A stretch of DNA of 6,820 bases from a bacterium (GTDB lineage Bacteria > Krumholzibacteriota > Krumholzibacteriia > LZORAL124-64-63). Within the stretch, counting starts at the first letter, position 1; the number at the start of each line of letters is the position of its first letter. The stretch is taken from positions 1 through 6,820 of the forward strand of contig JAUVBS010000114.1 of NCBI GenBank assembly GCA_030591105.1. Direction: 5' to 3'. Under the pieces are notes generated by a model that worked only from the letters and a program-made list of their open reading frames with translations, was not told the DNA's origin and searched no databases. Below are positions 1 through 5,565 of this stretch, one piece after another. A program made the translations under genes and the position numbers.

Positions 1-328
1 AGAGGTCGTGCACGCCGCGCGCGCGCCAACGATCTTGCAGGCGCTGGAGCAAGTCCGGATCGGTCTCGAGTGGTACGCCGGCCCAGGCAGCGACCCCCTC
101 GCGTGTGATATCGTCGGGTGTCGATCCAAGCCCACCATAAACGACGACCAGCCCGGCACCAGTTCGGTTCAAGGCCGCGACGATATCCTCGACCGTATCG
201 TGCACCACCTGAATACCGCGCACCGACACGGCGTGAATACCGAGAGCGCGCTGCACCGACCGGCTGTTGGTGTCCGCGGTGCGGCCCTCCAGCAGTTCGT
301 CGCCGACGGCGATCAACCAGACCGGCAC
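1..328 (-). CDS. cinA: CinA-family protein, N-terminal part (runs off the left edge)
   Basis: Only the first ~109 residues are in the window. They match the N-terminal MoaB/MogA-like (molybdopterin-binding fold) domain of CinA. 'IAVGDELLEGRTADTNSR' lies at about residues 6-23 and corresponds to the family's 'GDELL.G...DTN'. 'GGLGSTPDDITRE' follows at about residues 68-80, matching 'GGLGPT.DD.T.E'. CinA proteins act on nucleotide-type substrates (ADP-ribose pyrophosphatase and, in the separate C-terminal domain, NMN deamidase); whether the C-terminal domain is present here cannot be seen. The start is taken as GTG at 328, directly before 'PVWLIAVGDELL', because CinA usually begins a few residues before this motif. 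An in-frame GTG about 14 codons upstream is an alternative, and neither has a strong ribosome site. pgpA ends 37 bases upstream, so the two are probably co-transcribed. The family call is firm; the exact start is not. Confidence 0.88.
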   Translation of the reverse strand, partial: MPVWLIAVGDELLEGRTADTNSRSVQRALGIHAVSVRGIQVVHDTVEDIVAALNRTGAGLVVVYGGLGSTPDDITREGVAAWAGVPLETDPDLLQRLQDRWRARGVHDL

Positions 329-365
329 TCCGCCACCCGGCTCACAAGACGTACGTCCCACAGCG

Positions 366-830
366 TTACCAACCGGTCAGGCGCACGGTCAAATGCGTCG
401 CCAGACACGCGAGCACGCCGGCACCGAGATCGTCAGCCACGATACCGAGGCCGCCACCACCGCCGAGCCGTTCGAGCCGCCTCACTCCCAGCGGCTTGAG
501 GATGTCGAAGAATCTGAACCAGAAAAACCCGGCCAGCCAACCGACCCAGCCGGCGGCCGCCACCGCGAAATAGGTCACCAGCATGCCGGCCACCTCGTCG
601 ATCACCACGAGCTTCGGATCCTCCCGACCGACATCCGCAGCAATACGGCCGGCAATCGGTATGCCGATCGCCGTGACACCGACGATCAGCAGCGCTTGCA
701 GCCAGAGCGGAACCGGCACCACCACGATCCAGATCAAGAAAACGAGGAAGCTGGCCGCCGTCGCCGGGGCGATCGGTGCATAGCCGGTTCCGAAAAATGT
801 TCCGATGAGATAGAGCAAAGGACGGGGCAT
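366..830 (-). CDS. pgpA: Phosphatidylglycerophosphatase A
   Basis: PgpA removes the phosphate from phosphatidylglycerol-phosphate at the inner membrane to make phosphatidylglycerol. The 154-residue protein has the family's landmarks in order: 'GTFFGTGYAPIAPATAAS' (residues 10-27), hydrophobic segments at about 26-56, the acidic signature 'DPKLVVIDEVAGM' (71-83), 'FRFFDILKPLGVRRLE' (105-120) and 'GIVADDLGAG' (129-138), then a last hydrophobic segment. It is slightly shorter than E. coli PgpA (about 170), mainly at both ends. The N-terminal motif reads APATAAS where E. coli has VPGTMGS. The ATG at 830 is chosen because AAAGGT sits about 7 bases upstream and the PgpA homology begins here. The same frame is open up to 1208, but that extension crosses an intrinsic terminator and has no family similarity. 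It has its own promoter at 853-881 and is followed closely by cinA. Confidence 0.93.
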   Translation of the reverse strand: MPRPLLYLIGTFFGTGYAPIAPATAASFLVFLIWIVVVPVPLWLQALLIVGVTAIGIPIAGRIAADVGREDPKLVVIDEVAGMLVTYFAVAAAGWVGWLAGFFWFRFFDILKPLGVRRLERLGGGGGLGIVADDLGAGVLACLATHLTVRLTGW

Positions 831-852
831 GGTTGACCTTTCGTTACGGCCC

Positions 853-881
853 ATAATACGCCAGATACCCGTGATGACCAA
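853..881 (-). promoter_or_regulatory. Putative sigma70-type promoter for pgpA-cinA
   Basis: On the minus strand a -35-like TTGGTC (876-881) and a -10-like TATTAT (853-858, 5 of 6 matches to TATAAT) are separated by exactly 17 bases. The -10 lies 22 bases before the pgpA ATG, giving a leader of about 15 bases that still holds the AAAGGT ribosome site. It lies downstream of the mglA terminator, which is where a new transcription unit should begin. The -35 matches only in its TTG. Confidence 0.55.
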
Positions 882-913
882 GGGTACAGAGGGTAACCGC
901 GTACACGGATTCT

Positions 914-955
914 GCCGCCGACAAAATTGCCGCGGACAATATCGGCCGCGGATAA
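914..955. repeat. Three spaced copies of an 11-bp repeat
   Basis: On the plus strand, GCCGCCGACAA (914-924), GCCGCGGACAA (929-939) and GCCGCGGATAA (945-955) recur with start-to-start spacings of 15 and 16 bases, about one and a half DNA turns. They fill the space between the pgpA promoter and the mglA terminator, and the last copy runs into the terminator's T-tract. They could be protein-binding sites or a remnant of tandem duplication; nothing in the sequence decides. Confidence 0.5.
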
Positions 956-982
956 AAAATAGCCGCCGTCGAGACGGGGGCT
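953..982 (-). terminator. Rho-independent terminator after mglA
   Basis: Read on the minus strand, AGCCCCCG (from 982) pairs with CGGCGGCT (to 961), with one mismatch and a TCTCGA loop. It is followed at once by a run of six T (959-954) inside ATTTTTTA. It lies 57 bases past the mglA stop codon and should end the long run of genes coming from dnaX. Confidence 0.85.
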
Positions 983-1039
983 GTCTTGGTATTGGGGTAT
1001 GGTGCGGCGTGAGCCGAGAGTGACCAGCGCGCCGGCGAA

Positions 1040-1624
1040 TCAGGAGGACTGCAGTTGCCGCAACACCTGTTTCGCCACGCACTTGAGCGTATCGAAGACA
1101 CCGTCGCCCTTGACGGCGACCGCTTCGAAGGAGTCGTAGCCTTCGGTGTTGAGCTCCTCCTCCAGATCCGGAATCGGCAGCGCGTCGGGCATGTCGCGCT
1201 TGTTCCACTGCATCACGAACGGAATCTTGCCGATGTCGAGATCGAATTCCTTGAGGTTGTCATGCAGGTTATAGAGCGACTCGATATTCGCGTCGAACCG
1301 CGCTTCGGAGGAATCGCCCACGAACACGATACCGTCGACACCGCGCAGGATCAATTTACGGCTGGCGTTGTAATAGACCTGGCCCGGCACCGTATAGAGA
1401 TGAAAACGGGTTTTGAAACCCTTGACCTCTCCCAGTTCCAACGGCAAGAAATCGAAGAAGAGGGTACGATCCATCTCGGTCGCCAAGGTTACCAACTTGC
1501 CCTTGGTATCGGGCGCCAGTTTGTCGTAGACGTACTGGATATTGGTGGTCTTGCCGCCGAGGCCAGGGCCGTAGTAGACCACCTTGCAGTTGATTTCCCG
1601 CGACGAATAATTAATCAGCGACAC
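1040..1624 (-). CDS. mglA: MglA-type small Ras-like GTPase
   Basis: A 194-residue Ras-superfamily GTPase of the bacterial MglA class, which sets cell polarity and motility by switching between GTP and GDP states. The P-loop is 'GPGLGGKTT' (residues 19-27, Lys25), the switch I region contains Arg53-Thr54, and the G3 motif is 'TVPGQ' (78-82). The MglA hallmark is visible here: Thr78 stands where Ras proteins have the Asp of DxxG. The base-specificity motif is 'NKRD' (141-144). Arg53 and Gln82 correspond to the catalytic arginine and glutamine described for MglA. Length and motif numbering match Myxococcus/Thermus MglA closely. The start is GTG at 1624, with AGAGGT eight bases upstream. The MglB-like gene lies 52 bases upstream, the usual mglB-mglA order, and a terminator follows. 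The GTPase class is certain. The cellular process in this organism (gliding, pilus polarity or other) is not shown by sequence. Confidence 0.95.
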   Translation of the reverse strand: MSLINYSSREINCKVVYYGPGLGGKTTNIQYVYDKLAPDTKGKLVTLATEMDRTLFFDFLPLELGEVKGFKTRFHLYTVPGQVYYNASRKLILRGVDGIVFVGDSSEARFDANIESLYNLHDNLKEFDLDIGKIPFVMQWNKRDMPDALPIPDLEEELNTEGYDSFEAVAVKGDGVFDTLKCVAKQVLRQLQSS

Positions 1625-1676
1625 TTCCGCGACCTCTCGGTTTCGTCCCGCATCCCGGACGCTGTGAGCGTGCCGG

Positions 1677-2174
1677 TCAGTCGACGAACAGGTTGTCGAT
1701 CTCCGCTTCCGCTTCCTTGGTAAAGGACGCGTCGAAGGTGTCGTACTCCTCGTTGCGGTATTCCAGCTTCTCGTACAAGCCGGTGATCACCACGTCGAGC
1801 GTTTCGACCGCTTTCTTGACACGAAGGCGCACCAAACCAAGGGTGGTGCGTTTATCGAACAGCACCACCAAGACCACGCCGTGCGCGATCTTGCCCAGGT
1901 ACATACTCTCGCGCGAACCCTGATGGTACAACGTGCTGAAATCTCGTTCACCGATCAGCTTGGCCAACTGGTAGTTGGCCTCGAAATCGGCGGCGCAAAG
2001 CGACGCGAAGCTCAAGATATCGAAAGTCACTTCGGCACCCGATTGGGCGATGAGTTGACCGGTCCGATCGATCAAGATCACATTCTGGGAGTGACTACTG
2101 CGCAAGAGGTCCTCGAGCGCGTTATTCATCGCCCAGTAATCTTCTTCGAAAATAGCCCATTCGGTTCTAACCAT
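1677..2174 (-). CDS. mglB: Roadblock/LC7-domain protein, MglB-like regulator of MglA
   Basis: A 165-residue protein with one Roadblock/LC7 domain at about residues 16-125. The helix 'MNNALEDLLRSSHSQN' (16-31) leads into the strand 'VILIDRTGQLIAQSG' (32-46). Farther on come 'DFSTLYHQGSRESMYLG' (78-94), the hydrophobic strand 'GVVLVVLFDKRTTLG' (99-113) and 'LVRLRVKKA' (114-122). Roadblock proteins of this type dimerise; MglB is the GTPase-activating partner of MglA. An acidic tail, ending 'EAEIDNLFVD', extends beyond the domain. ATG at 2174 is chosen because GGAG lies six bases upstream; the internal ATG at residue 16 has no such support and would cut into the domain. recR ends 141 bases upstream and mglA begins 52 bases downstream. 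The domain is clear. The GAP role and the gene name are inferred from the neighbour and the fold. Confidence 0.88.
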   Translation of the reverse strand: MVRTEWAIFEEDYWAMNNALEDLLRSSHSQNVILIDRTGQLIAQSGAEVTFDILSFASLCAADFEANYQLAKLIGERDFSTLYHQGSRESMYLGKIAHGVVLVVLFDKRTTLGLVRLRVKKAVETLDVVITGLYEKLEYRNEEYDTFDASFTKEAEAEIDNLFVD

Positions 2175-2315
2175 TGCGTTCTCCGCGACCGGTCAGGTAC
2201 GAGAATGACCACCAGCAAACTGCGGTCCTGCAATGAGGTATCGTCCCGCCCGCCGACCCCTTGAGCAGAATCGCGCAAAAGTTCGGGAGTGATTCTCTCG
2301 CGGCTGGACAGGAGA

Positions 2316-2972
2316 TCAGTACTGGCGGCGGTATTCAAATGCACGCTGGAGAGTCGCCTCGTCGGTATAAGCGAGCGCACCACCGACCGGGATGCCGGTC
2401 GCCAAACGGGTCAGCCGAAGCCCGTGTCTCTCGACCAGCCGTTGGATGTACAGGGCGGTCGTCTCACCTTCAACGCTCGCGTCGAGCGCCAGTATCAACT
2501 CCGTGACCTCGTCCTGCTCGACGCGTGTGGCTAAGCGTGCGAACGGCAGATCGTCCGCACGTACCCCGTCCAACGGTGACAGCAAGCCGCCGAGCACGAA
2601 GTAGCGACCGCGGTAGAAACCGGCTTTTTCGAACGGCAAGATATCGATGGGTGACGCGACGACGCACAGCAGAGTCGCGTCGCGCCGTGGCTCGCTGCAA
2701 ATAGCGCACGGATCGGCTTCGGTGATGGCACCACAGCGACTGCAGTGGCGTACCCGGTCCGCAGCCTCGCGTACCGCGTCGACCAGGTCGGCACCGGTCT
2801 GCGGATCGGCGATCAGGTGCAGGGCGACGCGGGTGGCCGATTTGCGCCCTAGTCCCGGTAGACGACCAAAGCACCGCACGAGCCGCTCGAGCGCTGGCGA
2901 CTGGAATTCACCGCCGGAGAACCGAGAGTTGGCATCGCGGGCACACACCGTTGCAGCACCGCCCCGCCTCAA
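2316..2972 (-). CDS. recR: Recombination mediator RecR
   Basis: RecR works with RecO (and RecF) to load RecA on SSB-coated single-stranded DNA at gaps. Domains in order: the N-terminal helix-hairpin-helix 'LPGLGRKSATR' (residues 38-48); a four-cysteine zinc site with Cys77, Cys80, Cys89 and Cys92; a Toprim domain with 'YRGRYFVLGGLLSPLDG' (120-136); and the C-terminal 'GIPVGGALAYTDEATL' motif. Two differences from E. coli RecR stand out. The Toprim strand reads LCVVASP (Ala106) where E. coli has ICVVESP, and 'ATNPTVEGE' is 'ALDASVEGE'. The furthest start is TTG at 2972, which overlaps the ybaB stop as TTGA and suggests coupled translation; it gives 218 residues with about 23 extra before 'FQSPALERL'. 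An in-frame GTG at 2948 (210 residues) is an equally fair choice. RecR is usually close to 200 residues, so a shorter product is plausible. Confidence 0.93.
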   Translation of the reverse strand: MRRGGAATVCARDANSRFSGGEFQSPALERLVRCFGRLPGLGRKSATRVALHLIADPQTGADLVDAVREAADRVRHCSRCGAITEADPCAICSEPRRDATLLCVVASPIDILPFEKAGFYRGRYFVLGGLLSPLDGVRADDLPFARLATRVEQDEVTELILALDASVEGETTALYIQRLVERHGLRLTRLATGIPVGGALAYTDEATLQRAFEYRRQY

Positions 2973-3292
2973 CCGACGCCCGGCAAATTCAGGCCGGGCA
3001 AGTTCATACCGCCGGTGACCGAGCCCATCTCCTGCTCCACCAGTTCCTCGACTTTTCGGGTCGCCTCATTCACCGCTGATACGATCAGATCCTGCAGGAA
3101 CTCCACATCCTCGGGGTCGATCGTTTCGGGTTTGATGGTCAGGCTCACCAGCTGGTGCTTACCATTCATGACGGCCTGGATCTGACCACCGGCCACCTCG
3201 GCGGTGACCGTCCGGCTGGCCAGCTCCTCTTGCACTTTGGCCATCTTGGCTTGCATCTGCTGGGCCTGTTGCATGATCGCGCGAATGTCCAT
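2969..3292 (-). CDS. ybaB: YbaB/EbfC nucleoid-associated DNA-binding protein
   Basis: A 107-residue protein of the YbaB/EbfC family, small dimeric DNA-binding proteins that sit on the nucleoid and are almost always encoded between dnaX and recR, as here. It starts with the helix 'MDIRAIMQQAQQMQAKMAKV' and continues with 'VTAEVAGGQIQAVMNGKHQLVSLTI', the family's beta-sheet core. The helix with 'DLIVSAVNEATRKVEEL' follows, and the tail is Gly/Leu/Pro-rich and ends 'LPGLNLPGVG'. The length matches E. coli YbaB (109). The ATG at 3292 has GGAGG four bases upstream; an open extension to 3364 overlaps the end of dnaX and lacks family similarity. Its stop overlaps the possible recR TTG start, and dnaX ends 55 bases upstream. 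Confidence 0.94.
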   Translation of the reverse strand: MDIRAIMQQAQQMQAKMAKVQEELASRTVTAEVAGGQIQAVMNGKHQLVSLTIKPETIDPEDVEFLQDLIVSAVNEATRKVEELVEQEMGSVTGGMNLPGLNLPGVG

Positions 3293-3299
3293 ACTGCCT

Positions 3300-3311
3300 C
3301 CGTAGCTACGG
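3300..3311 (-). promoter_or_regulatory. Perfect 12-bp palindrome abutting the ybaB ribosome site
   Basis: CCGTAGCTACGG is a perfect palindrome. On the minus strand its last bases form the first part of the GGAGG ribosome site of ybaB (CTACGGAGGCAGT, then ATG). As RNA it could form only a four-pair stem, so it is a weak candidate for translational control or a protein site, and may be chance. Confidence 0.3.
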
Positions 3312-3347
3312 CCAGGTTCCGGCAACTCACCGGTCCTGCGGCCGAAA

Positions 3348-5222
3348 TCAGTCGCGGTCCTCATCGGTATCGGTCACCGGTTCGTCCGGTGACTGGCGAG
3401 CCCACCGCTCTCGTTCGCTGTCGGCGAGAGGCTTGCCGTGCATCAACTCGACCAGATCGTTCAGGGCTGCATCGGTACGGCACGCCGCGGTGAGCGACTC
3501 TTCGCTCGTCGGCGCCACCTGCCGACGTAGTTTGTCGGTCGCCGGAAAGTCCGCCTGCTCGGTGCCAGTGACAAACTCCAGACGTAACGGCCGGCCCCAG
3601 TGCGCCGCTACAGCTTGAATGATGACGTCGCGGTCCGCCGCCAGATTTCGCATCTGGAACGCCTTCCCCTCGGGAAAAGCGATGACCAGTTTGCCGCGCT
3701 CCTCATCCACCGAGGGCAACGCCTCCATCAAGCAGGAAGCGATGCGTGGGTGCGAGGACATCAGCGTCGTGATCAGGCCAGCCCAACCGGTGACCGCCTG
3801 GGCACCACCGGCGGCCGATCCCCCGGTGGCAGATGCTTGGTCTCCCGAACCGGGTGCGGTCGTAAGATCCGTGGCGGCGGTCGCGGCAGTGGTGGCTGCG
3901 ACGGTAGCGGCAGCGGTGGCTGCGGCGGTAGCGGCAGCGGTGGCTGCGGCGGTAGCGGCAGCGGTGGCTGCGGCGGTAGCGGCAGCGGTGTCAGCGGCGG
4001 TATCCGCGGCGGTAGCGGCAGCGGTGCCGGCGACGGTGTCGGCGGCCACCGGAGCTGCGCCCGACGGCAGCGCCCCACCCTGCTGGCGCAACAGGTCTCC
4101 CAGACGCCGCGCCAGATCCGACAGCAGTACCCGTGACTCGAACCGGACGAGCTCGACGACTGCCGCCTCGAGCAAGATGCGCGGCTGGCCGCTACGGTGG
4201 ATCCGCTCGAAGTGCAGACCGGCGCGGTCGATCAACGCAAGCAGATCTTGCTCGGCGAAGTGCTCTGCTTGGCGCTGTAGCGTCGCGAGTTGCTCGGTCG
4301 GTAGGTCAACCAGTGACGCTAGCTGCGGGTCGATCTTCAAGAGCAACAAGTTGCGGAAGTCGGTCACCAAACCGCGCGCGAACGCCGACAGGCTATGGCC
4401 CGAAGCGGCGAGCTGGTCGACCAGACGCAACGCCCGGGCTGGATCGCTGGCGATCATCGCCTCATTGAATTCTTGGTACACTTCGGCGCGCACCAACCCG
4501 AACAGCGAGACCACCGCACCCTCGTCGATATCGCCGTCGCAGCTGGCAACCATCTGGTCGAGCAAGCTCAAGCCGTCGCGCAGGCTGCCCTCGGCGAGGG
4601 AGACCAGCAAGCTCAGACCGCTGTCCTGCAGCGCTATCTCCTCGGTCTGAGCAATCTCGCGTAGCCGGCCGGCCAGCTCGTCCGGCGTCAACAGCCGGAA
4701 GTCGAACCGCTGGCAACGTGACAGGATCGTGCGGGGAATCTTGTTCGGTTCGGTGGTTGCGAAGAAGAAATAGACACTCGGCGGCGGCTCTTCGAGGATC
4801 TTCAAGAGCGCGTTGAACGCGCCCTTCGAAAGCATGTGGACCTCATCGATGATGAAGACCCGGCAGCACCCCTCGGTCGGCGTGTACTGCGCCATGTCAC
4901 GCAGCTCACGGACGTTGTCGACACCGGTATGCGACGCGGCGTCGATCTCGAGCACGTCGAGGTAACTACCCTGGGCGATGCCGTTGCAGACTGTGCAGAC
5001 GCCGCACGGGTCGCCGTTCTGCTGGTCGGGGCAGTTGAGCGCCTTGGCCAGCAGCCGGGCCACTGTCGTCTTGCCGCAACCGCGCGGCCCGGCGAATACG
5101 TAGGCGTGGCTCAGCTTACCCTTGCGGATCGCCGCGCGTAACGTGCTGGTCACGTGCTCTTGGCCGACAACCTGAGCGAAGGTGGCCGGGCGGTATTTGC
5201 GGGCTAGCGCTTCATAAGACAT
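3348..5222 (-). CDS. dnaX: DNA polymerase III clamp-loader subunit tau/gamma (DnaX)
   Basis: DnaX is the ATPase motor of the clamp loader that places the beta sliding clamp on DNA. The 624-residue product opens with 'MSYEALARKYRP', the family's usual start. It carries Walker A 'GPRGCGKTT' (45-53), a zinc site with Cys64, Cys73, Cys76 and Cys79, Walker B 'FIIDEVHM' (123-130), sensor 1 'FFFATTEPNK' (152-161), the arginine-finger 'SRCQ' motif (168-171) and sensor 2 'EGSLRDGLSLLDQ' (211 onward). A helical domain III follows. Residues of about 385-455 are an Ala/Thr-rich linker encoded by a tandem repeat. The rest is a C-terminal domain like that of full-length tau ('SHPRIASCLMEA...GKLVIAFPEG'), ending in an acidic tail 'DTDEDRD'. 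No A-rich slippery heptamer like that of E. coli dnaX is present, so a gamma form by that mechanism is not supported. The ribosome site is weak (only GGGA upstream). The SRP RNA lies 61 bases upstream and ybaB 55 bases downstream. Confidence 0.97.
   Translation of the reverse strand: MSYEALARKYRPATFAQVVGQEHVTSTLRAAIRKGKLSHAYVFAGPRGCGKTTVARLLAKALNCPDQQNGDPCGVCTVCNGIAQGSYLDVLEIDAASHTGVDNVRELRDMAQYTPTEGCCRVFIIDEVHMLSKGAFNALLKILEEPPPSVYFFFATTEPNKIPRTILSRCQRFDFRLLTPDELAGRLREIAQTEEIALQDSGLSLLVSLAEGSLRDGLSLLDQMVASCDGDIDEGAVVSLFGLVRAEVYQEFNEAMIASDPARALRLVDQLAASGHSLSAFARGLVTDFRNLLLLKIDPQLASLVDLPTEQLATLQRQAEHFAEQDLLALIDRAGLHFERIHRSGQPRILLEAAVVELVRFESRVLLSDLARRLGDLLRQQGGALPSGAAPVAADTVAGTAAATAADTAADTAAATAAATAAATAAATAAATAAATAAATVAATTAATAATDLTTAPGSGDQASATGGSAAGGAQAVTGWAGLITTLMSSHPRIASCLMEALPSVDEERGKLVIAFPEGKAFQMRNLAADRDVIIQAVAAHWGRPLRLEFVTGTEQADFPATDKLRRQVAPTSEESLTAACRTDAALNDLVELMHGKPLADSERERWARQSPDEPVTDTDEDRD
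3892..4035 (-). repeat. 24-bp tandem repeat inside dnaX (Ala/Thr linker)
   Basis: Six successive 24-base units begin at 3892, 3916, 3940, 3964, 3988 and 4012. Units 2, 3 and 4 are identical, unit 1 differs at one base, and units 5 and 6 have diverged; a shorter degenerate unit lies at 3871-3891. Each unit is two related 12-base halves (plus strand GTGGCTGCGGCG and GTAGCGGCAGCG). In the dnaX frame it codes alternating Ala-Ala-Ala-Thr blocks, residues 396-444, between domain III and the tau C-terminal part. Because 24 is a multiple of three, gain or loss of units would keep the reading frame. The same array leaves long open frames on the other strand, which are not genes. Confidence 0.93.
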
Positions 5223-5279
5223 AGCAGTCGCATCCCGGCAGTGGGTGGCGGGCGCTCGGGCGAGGCCAACGCCGGTGCG

Positions 5280-5300
5280 AAAAGAGTGGGTCAGGCTGAC
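5280..5300 (-). terminator. Likely intrinsic terminator of the SRP RNA
   Basis: The 3' strand of the SRP RNA closing helix, CCTGACCCA (5295-5287), is followed by CTCTTTTC, with four T at 5283-5280. The long closing stem plus this short U-run can act as terminator or mark the mature 3' end. The U-run is short, so some read-through into dnaX is expected, and I see no clear promoter in the 61 bases before dnaX. Confidence 0.5.
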
Positions 5301-5388
5301 GGCGCACTCACCGAAGGTAGCGTACCGCTGCTACTTTCCAGTCCTGACGGAATTAGCGCTCCGACGTCACGCCGGGCCTGACCCATCG
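5284..5388 (-). ncRNA. ffs: Bacterial signal recognition particle RNA (4.5S RNA)
   Basis: The RNA scaffold of the signal recognition particle binds the Ffh protein and guides ribosomes making membrane proteins to FtsY. The conserved apical core is read directly: GUCAGG-ACU-GGAA-AGU-AGCAGC (5348-5327). It matches the E. coli order GUCAGG-UCC-GGAA-GGA-AGCAGC, with the GGAA tetraloop at 5339-5336 and all three base pairs below it changed on both sides so that pairing is kept. The RNA closes with a perfect nine-pair helix, TGGGTCAGG (5385-5377) with CCTGACCCA (5295-5287), and inner pairs such as CGGCG with CGCCG. At about 100 nt it is the short proteobacterial-type form without an Alu domain. A position just upstream of dnaX and beside a tRNA is usual. 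The ends are estimates (within ~5 nt). No good promoter is visible, so it may be processed from the tRNA-Ala transcript. Confidence 0.9.
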
Positions 5389-5408
5389 GATCTCGGGGGC
5401 GGCGACCA

Positions 5409-5424
5409 GCCGCTCAATAGCGGC
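5409..5424 (-). other. Perfect stem-loop between tRNA-Ala and SRP RNA
   Basis: GCCGCT-ATTG-AGCGGC forms six perfect pairs around a four-base loop, with one further G-U pair possible. It has no T-run after it, so it is not an intrinsic terminator. It lies 24 bases past the tRNA 3' end and about 20 bases before the SRP RNA, where an RNA-processing or spacing role is possible. Confidence 0.4.
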
Positions 5425-5447
5425 CTAGCTGCTCGCCCCGGGACAGT

Positions 5448-5524
5448 TGGTGGAGATGAGCGGGCTCGAACCGCCGACCTCCTCGTTGCGAACGAGGCGC
5501 TCTCCCGAACTGAGCTACATCCCC
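5448..5524 (-). tRNA. tRNA-Ala (anticodon CGC)
   Basis: A 77-nt cloverleaf on the minus strand. The acceptor strand GGGGATG (from 5524) pairs with CATCTCC, including the G3-U70 pair that identifies alanine tRNAs. The anticodon stem CCTCG/CGAGG holds the loop TTCGCAA, giving anticodon CGC (codon GCG). The T-loop GTTCGAGCC is normal, and the 3' CCA is encoded (5450-5448). It has its own promoter-like sequence at 5537-5565. Confidence 0.97.
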
Positions 5525-5536
5525 ACGATAGGCATC

Positions 5537-5565
5537 AATATAGCGCCGGCTCTTACCGGCGTCGA
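5537..5565 (-). promoter_or_regulatory. Putative promoter of tRNA-Ala (and perhaps SRP RNA)
   Basis: On the minus strand a -10 TATATT (5537-5542) lies 17 bases after a -35-like TCGACG (5560-5565). The -10 ends 12 bases before the tRNA-Ala 5' end. The -10 is the same hexamer as in the tRNA-Ser promoter at 5807. The -35 is weak (4 of 6), and part of it lies in the hairpin at 5564-5583. Confidence 0.5.

Noticed and set aside
831..1208. N-terminal extension of PgpA up to 1208
   Set aside because: It would cross the mglA terminator and overlap mglA. PgpA similarity begins at the ATG at 830, which has its own ribosome site and promoter.
1055..1723. 222-residue plus-strand open frame opposite mglA
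   Set aside because: It is the antisense image of a highly conserved GTPase gene and has no independent support.
2175..2315. Promoter or small gene in the recR to mglB gap
   Set aside because: TTGCAG and GATACC-like hexamers occur but none pair at acceptable spacing, there is no T-tract hairpin, and the open frame across the gap overlaps recR and the Roadblock gene with no recognisable protein.
3892..4035. Possible CRISPR array
   Set aside because: Units are directly abutting without unique spacers, in frame within dnaX, and code an Ala/Thr linker.
3348..4100. E. coli-type programmed frameshift in dnaX
   Set aside because: No run of A or AAAAAAG-like slippery heptamer is present on the coding strand in this region.
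3619..4650. Long plus-strand open frame rich in Ala and Val opposite dnaX (and a Gly/Ser-rich one at 3600-4136)
   Set aside because: Both are antisense shadows of dnaX. Their low-complexity parts come from the 24-bp repeat, and neither shows family similarity or a ribosome site, while DnaX motifs fill the minus strand.
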